Assembly: GCA_024195585.1 (NCBI GenBank) | Contig: SWBL01000677.1 | Coordinates: 1-11,761, forward strand | Origin: Aureobasidium sp. EXF-3400 | Lineage: Eukaryota; Ascomycota; Dothideomycetes; Dothideales; Saccotheciaceae | Direction: 5' to 3' | Length of the DNA: 11,761 nt | Shown here: one piece after another, positions 8,769-11,761 of the stretch | Layout: each line of letters opens with the position of its first letter | Position numbering within the stretch: position 1 is the stretch's first letter | The notes under the pieces: generated by a model | What the model was told of the DNA's origin: nothing | The model's database searches: none | Seen by the model: the letters and a program-made list of their open reading frames with translations, nothing else | Translations under genes and position numbers: made by a program

Positions 8769-9036
8769 TCTGCTGAAGTTGGCGCGGAGCCTCCATCGTC
8801 GCCCGGCCCTTGTGGGCTATCTTTGGCTCCTCCTGATCTATCTCCTCTTTTCTCTTTTCGGGATGTTCTCTGTCTCTCATGAATGTGTCTTCATTGTCCT
8901 CCCTCCCGGCGCCGCCCTGCGTCAGCGCGTCGTACCTCCCTTCTCTTGTTCTACCTCCACCTCCTGCACCTCCTCGGCCTTTCGGAGCTGGCATCTCGAC
9001 CCCGCACCGTGGCGCTTCGCTGGAAATTCGAGGGAA
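8737..9036 (-). pseudogene. Probable LINE ORF1 C-terminal tail
   Basis: This minus-strand frame is open from 9036 to a stop at 8739-8737 and overlaps the start of the ORF2 fragment in another frame, as ORF1/ORF2 often do in these elements. It is Gly/Arg-rich (PAPKGRGGAGGGGRTREGR), then strongly charged (about DREHPEKRKEEIDQEEP). The tail of Tad-type ORF1 proteins after the zinc knuckles is commonly basic and low-complexity, so placement just before ORF2 favours this reading. No catalytic motif is present. It carries no knuckles; these are in the plus-strand ORF1 at 10275-10418, as expected if the 5' part of the same copy was inverted. Confidence 0.55.
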
Positions 9037-9265
9037 TCACCAAGAGACACTGCTCCAGCTTGTAGTACAATGATAATCGATGAATTGGATGATTTTTTGT
9101 AATGTTTTCCTCTTGGTCCATATTGAATGGAGATGGAATACGATTAGAAAAAGAAAAATCACATTCTGCAGGGGAGAAACATCACAATCGCGCGAACCCC
9201 AATTTCCGGAATAACTCTCCCAAACCGAGGCCAAATTACTCGCGGACTTGAGCTCTATCAGTTCG
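9037..9265. other. Head-to-head junction between the plus- and minus-strand LINE parts; possible 5' UTR
   Basis: Minus-strand LINE coding potential ends by about 9037-9060 and plus-strand ORF1 starts at 9266. The interval therefore holds the switch of orientation and probably 5' untranslated LINE sequence (purine-rich ggagatgg ... agaaaaagaaaaatc). I cannot place the exact join. No host gene is seen. Confidence 0.45.
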
Positions 9266-10512
9266 ATGGGGACTCAGGCAGCCGCCGGGTCGTCCTGGCC
9301 AGAGGTGGGAGAAAAAGATCCAAACCCACGCGCCCACGGTCGCAAAACCCAGAAAGAAATCTATGCAGTACTTGAACGCGCGCGCGCCACAACAGGCAAG
9401 GGAAGAAGCACAGCAATTCCTGGAGCGAAAATCGTCCCTCTTCTCGAATCCATGCTTGATTTCATCGGGAAGTCCCTACGGGGGCACAAGGCGACCTGCA
9501 CCCCGAGATGGCCACCAAAAGCGACCTCGAAGCCTTTGCTGCCAAGATCCTGGCGGCTGTTTCCGTCCAGCCCCGGGTCTCCCCCACAGCAAGCCGCACC
9601 CGGTCATATGTCGATACCCTCACCAACAGCCCACCACAGTTACTCCCACAGTCAGCACTCTCTAGGATGACCTCGACTCCAGCAGTCCCTATCTCCTCTT
9701 GTCAGGCGAGAGAAACCAGGGTGAAAGCGAACTTTAGCAACGACAACAGGTCTAGAGCCAGACATAGCAGAACCTCAAAGGAGGTAGTGAATATGGCTAA
9801 TGAGGGAATTACAACAGCAGGATTCTAACAAGGGCCACCAGGAGCACGCCCTATCGAGATGGTGACAGTCAAGGCATCAGGAGACTACCTCCTACTAGCT
9901 AAAGATGCAGCTACTGCGGAAAGGCTATCAAGAACGGACCAAAATAGGTAACATGCCTCAGCGGAAACGCAGAGGTAATCACACCAACATACGGACTTAT
10001 GGTCATGAACATCCCAGTATCTACCTTCGACCCACAATAACAACAACAAATGGAACAGATGCTAGTTGGAGAGAACTTCCAACTGCTAGAAGGCTATGAA
10101 ATCAACCACTTGGACTGTCTTCTAAAGCCCAAATCGGGACAGGCTACTGGGACTATGGTGATCAGCTTCCTGTCAAAGGCAGGAGCGAACGCCGCGCTGG
10201 CAGCCGAGGTCCATGCCTAGGAAGGCGGAATAAAGCGCACTGTCAGATACAGAAGGGCGTGTAGAGTACTGCAGTGCTTCAAATGCTACGAATACGGCCA
10301 TACAACGCGCAACTGTCGCAACACCGAGAGATGCGGACACTGCGCACAGGAACATCTCACAAAACACTGCCCGGCACCCACCGGGACCAAGACATGCGCT
10401 CTATGCAAGGGGAACCATCCAGCATGGGCCCAGAGAACAAGAAATGGAAAGAGTGGAGGCGGAGAAGGATAAGGCCAAGGCACGCTTCTATCAGAAAGCT
10501 CGCCCTCGATAG
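9266..10512 (+). pseudogene. LINE ORF1 (gag-like, CCHC zinc knuckle protein) pseudogene
   Basis: Pieces run in frames 9266-~9485, ~9485-~9945, ~9946-~10430 and ~10441-10509. The N-terminal part has EIYAVLERARATTGKG and LLESMLDFIGKSL, then ATKSDLEAFAAKIL. A central region (NFQLLEGYEINHLDCLLKP, TGTMVISFLSKAGANAAL) precedes the knuckles. Knuckle 1 is C-x2-C-x4-H-x4-C (10275-10316). Knuckle 2 is C-x2-C-x3-H-x4-C (10332-10370). Knuckle 3 is C-x2-C-x3-H (10395-10418), followed by PAW. After it, EMERVEAEKDKAKARFYQKARPR is read in a shifted frame. The role of such proteins is RNA binding and particle formation with the element's transcript. Stops are seen at 9826, 9945, 10038, 10218 and 10510. At least three 1-nt frame changes occur. 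Several stops fit C-to-T at CpA on one strand or the other (CAA to TAA at 10038; TGG to TAG likely at 9945 and 10218). The start ATG at 9266 is the first in frame and is a guess. Confidence 0.83.
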
Positions 10513-11412
10513 GGTCGTACGGCCAGAGCTCTGCAGTACGGGTGTGCACTTTTGGCAAAAACAAGATTTCAAACTGTCTATCGTATGGAAATGCGTTTCG
10601 CATCTTGTAAATTAGGGCGTTTCTCGCCAACCAGTCATACGCTCTGAGGCGCACGCTGCGGATCCACAGAACACAACGCAGCCTTGCCAGGCTTCCTGCT
10701 TTGTGAACTCACTGCTTGCCACAAACACGAAAAGGCACGCAGAGCGCTATTCATATTTTGTGTGAAAGGTACGCGGGACTGCACTAGGCCGCATCTAATA
10801 TTCCGAACGCGTATCCATCACACTTGCCCTTTTGCAGACCCCCTCGATTCGCGTTGCTGCTGTTGGGGTTCTGTTATAACTAGAACAATGCTGTTTTTGC
10901 TCGATCAAGACGACGCCACATGGTTGGCGCTGTAACTACAGAGCTCAGCGAGTGGGTCCGAGGATTTTGTGGTCCGCAAGAACTCATCAACACTTGCCTC
11001 TCTCATCGAACCCTTCTCACAATAGCTAGTCTGCCTGCCATGAGAAGGGCGTTGCAGGTGGCATGCGACATGTTTCCCCCAGGTCTATCTAGGCGGTAGC
11101 AACCCCGACGCCCCGCAATGATAAGTGCACGGGCCGGGGAACTTTCGGAGCAGATCAGCACGAGCCTGGCTACACGGCAGTTCGGGAAAGCCTGTTGTGG
11201 GAGGTAATTGAGAGAACCACAATAAAGCCTATAAGTACAGTACACATCGCAGCCTGGTGTGAGTCAACGATCGTATTCTTGAGGGCCCGAGATCCCAAGG
11301 CTCGATCTAATCTAGTCACTATCTCCTGTTAACGACCCACAAGCAGAACACTTGTAACCACGAATCAGCGCTATCTCGCCGCCATCTCTTTCGTGTTCGA
11401 AGGCATCATCCC
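10513..11412. other. About 900 bp with no supported gene; distal part is the presumed promoter of the second regulator
   Basis: I find no domain, tRNA or clear repeat. A minus-strand frame roughly 10710-10286 (for example LRAYDWLARNALIYKMRN) is open but matches nothing I recognise, and its distal half overlaps the plus-strand ORF1, so I do not call it. Near the gene at 11413 there is a GATAAG (11120-11125), a CCCCGC (11111-11116) facing CGGGG (11135-11139), and a TATAAG (11230-11235). These could be a GATA-factor site, a GC-rich element and a TATA-like box, but motifs this short occur by chance. Confidence 0.35.
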
Positions 11413-11761
11413 ATGGATATCTCACCGCCAACCAAATCAAAACGGCAGCTCTGTAAGATTGCGTGCACATCTTGCCGGAAACGTAGAACCAAAGTACGTT
11501 CACCCTGGGGAAACCCCTTATCTCTGACTGAGAATAAACATCGACACTCTTTAGTGTAATGGTGGACGTTCTACATGCGCTTCATGCCAAAAGAGAAGGG
11601 ACATATGCACGTACGACTCTGAGACAGGAATGACAAGATTCGCAGCTCTCACCCATCAGAATAGAGAGCTAGTAGCGCAAAACGCCGACTACGAAACAGT
11701 CTTCACCACGATCATGACCGCGCCAGAATCAGAAGCTATCGATCATCTTCGTCGTCTCAGA
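11413..11761 (+). CDS. Second Zn(II)2Cys6 transcription factor, 5' part only (exons 11413-11493 and 11555-11761, open at window end)
   Basis: The ATG at 11413 (G at +4) opens a 27-codon exon. Splicing a 61-nt intron joins it to a frame that stays open for 69 codons to the window end, so 96 residues are visible. The zinc cluster is complete only after splicing: Cys18, 21, 28, 35, 38 and 45, spacing C-x2-C-x6-C-x6-C-x2-C-x6-C, with basic RKRRTK before the third Cys and QKRRDI before the last. From about residue 56 a linker leads into a heptad-like stretch (ALTHQNRELVAQNADYE) and then TAPESEAIDHLRRLR. This is the usual dimerisation coiled coil plus the 'P-E-x-E-A' helix of the large group of Zn2Cys6 regulators with an N-terminal cluster. 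Function beyond DNA binding in the nucleus cannot be told. It points the same way as the first regulator but is a different type: here the cluster is at the very N-terminus, there after 290 residues. The rest of the gene lies outside the window. Confidence 0.88.
11494..11554 (+). other. Intron 1 of the second Zn2Cys6 gene (61 nt)
   Basis: The donor is GTACGT, the acceptor is TTTAG, and the branch-like CTGAC (11524-11528) is 26 nt before the acceptor. It is phase 0, between Lys27 and Cys28, so it splits the cluster just before its third cysteine. Without splicing the cluster is incomplete. Confidence 0.9.

Larger units (their letters stand above)
3466..10512 (-). mobile_element. Degenerate Tad-like LINE retrotransposon, internally deleted, split by a hAT insertion and probably 5'-inverted
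   Basis: Minus-strand parts in coding order are an ORF1 tail (9036-8737), an ORF2 endonuclease region (about 8768-8042), and ORF2 RNase H plus a terminal zinc finger (4935-3772). No reverse transcriptase motif is present anywhere in the window. A plus-strand ORF1 with CCHC knuckles (9266-10512) sits head-to-head with the rest. ORF1 zinc knuckles, an EEP-type endonuclease and RNase H downstream of RT are the known layout of Tad/I-group LINEs of ascomycetes. Both outer limits are estimates. The 3' limit rests on an A-rich, AAATCAAA-like stretch (read on the minus strand) near 3466-3495; the other is simply where ORF1 similarity stops. No target-site duplication was identified. Treating the plus and minus parts as one copy is an inference. 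Confidence 0.7.

Noticed and set aside
8779..9102. Plus-strand frames with hydrophobic, membrane-like stretches (YLWLLLIYLLFSLFG)
   Set aside because: The hydrophobicity comes from reading the complement of a charged, Gly/Arg-rich LINE tail. No independent support.

Overview
The window looks like an accessory, transposon-rich stretch of a filamentous ascomycete (Pezizomycotina) nuclear genome. Three things point there: short GT-AG introns of 46-61 nt with CTGAC-type branch sites, two Zn(II)2Cys6 regulator genes of the fungus-specific type, and remains of a Tad-like LINE and a fungal hAT element. A Dothideomycete (Pleosporales-like) origin is my guess from overall style; nothing decisive shows it. 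There is no bacterial-type feature, no RNA gene and no CRISPR array that I can see.

Layout. (1) 255-3248, plus strand: a complete-looking Zn2Cys6 transcription factor gene with three exons and two introns (965 aa once spliced). (2) About 3466-10512: a block of dead retrotransposon. On the minus strand are, in coding order, an ORF1 tail, an ORF2 endonuclease domain, and then directly an RNase H and zinc-finger C-terminus; the reverse transcriptase is missing. On the plus strand at 9266-10512 is a decayed ORF1 (gag-like, CCHC knuckles), head-to-head with the minus-strand part. This is the geometry expected of one twin-primed, 5'-inverted LINE copy, although two separate insertions remain possible. 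(3) 4936-8033: a 3.1 kb hAT DNA transposon sitting inside that LINE and flanked by an 8-bp duplication (11 bp if the adjacent identical bases are counted). Removing it rejoins the LINE reading frame. Its transposase is broken by stops, 1-nt deletions and a 32-bp tandem duplication. (4) 10513-11412: about 900 bp with no gene I can support; its last part is presumably the promoter of the next gene. (5) 11413-11761, plus strand: the start of a second Zn2Cys6 regulator, with a 61-nt intron inside the zinc cluster, running off the window end.

How it works together. Only the two regulator genes look functional, and nothing shows that they act together. The middle is a nested record of events: LINE insertion (probably with inversion), loss of the reverse transcriptase, hAT insertion, then point decay. 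Part of that decay has the CpA-to-TpA direction expected of repeat-induced point mutation (RIP). The most reportable items are the nested insertion with its reconstructable empty site, the inferred twin-priming inversion, and the two zinc clusters that exist only after splicing. I do not see a clear previously undescribed system.
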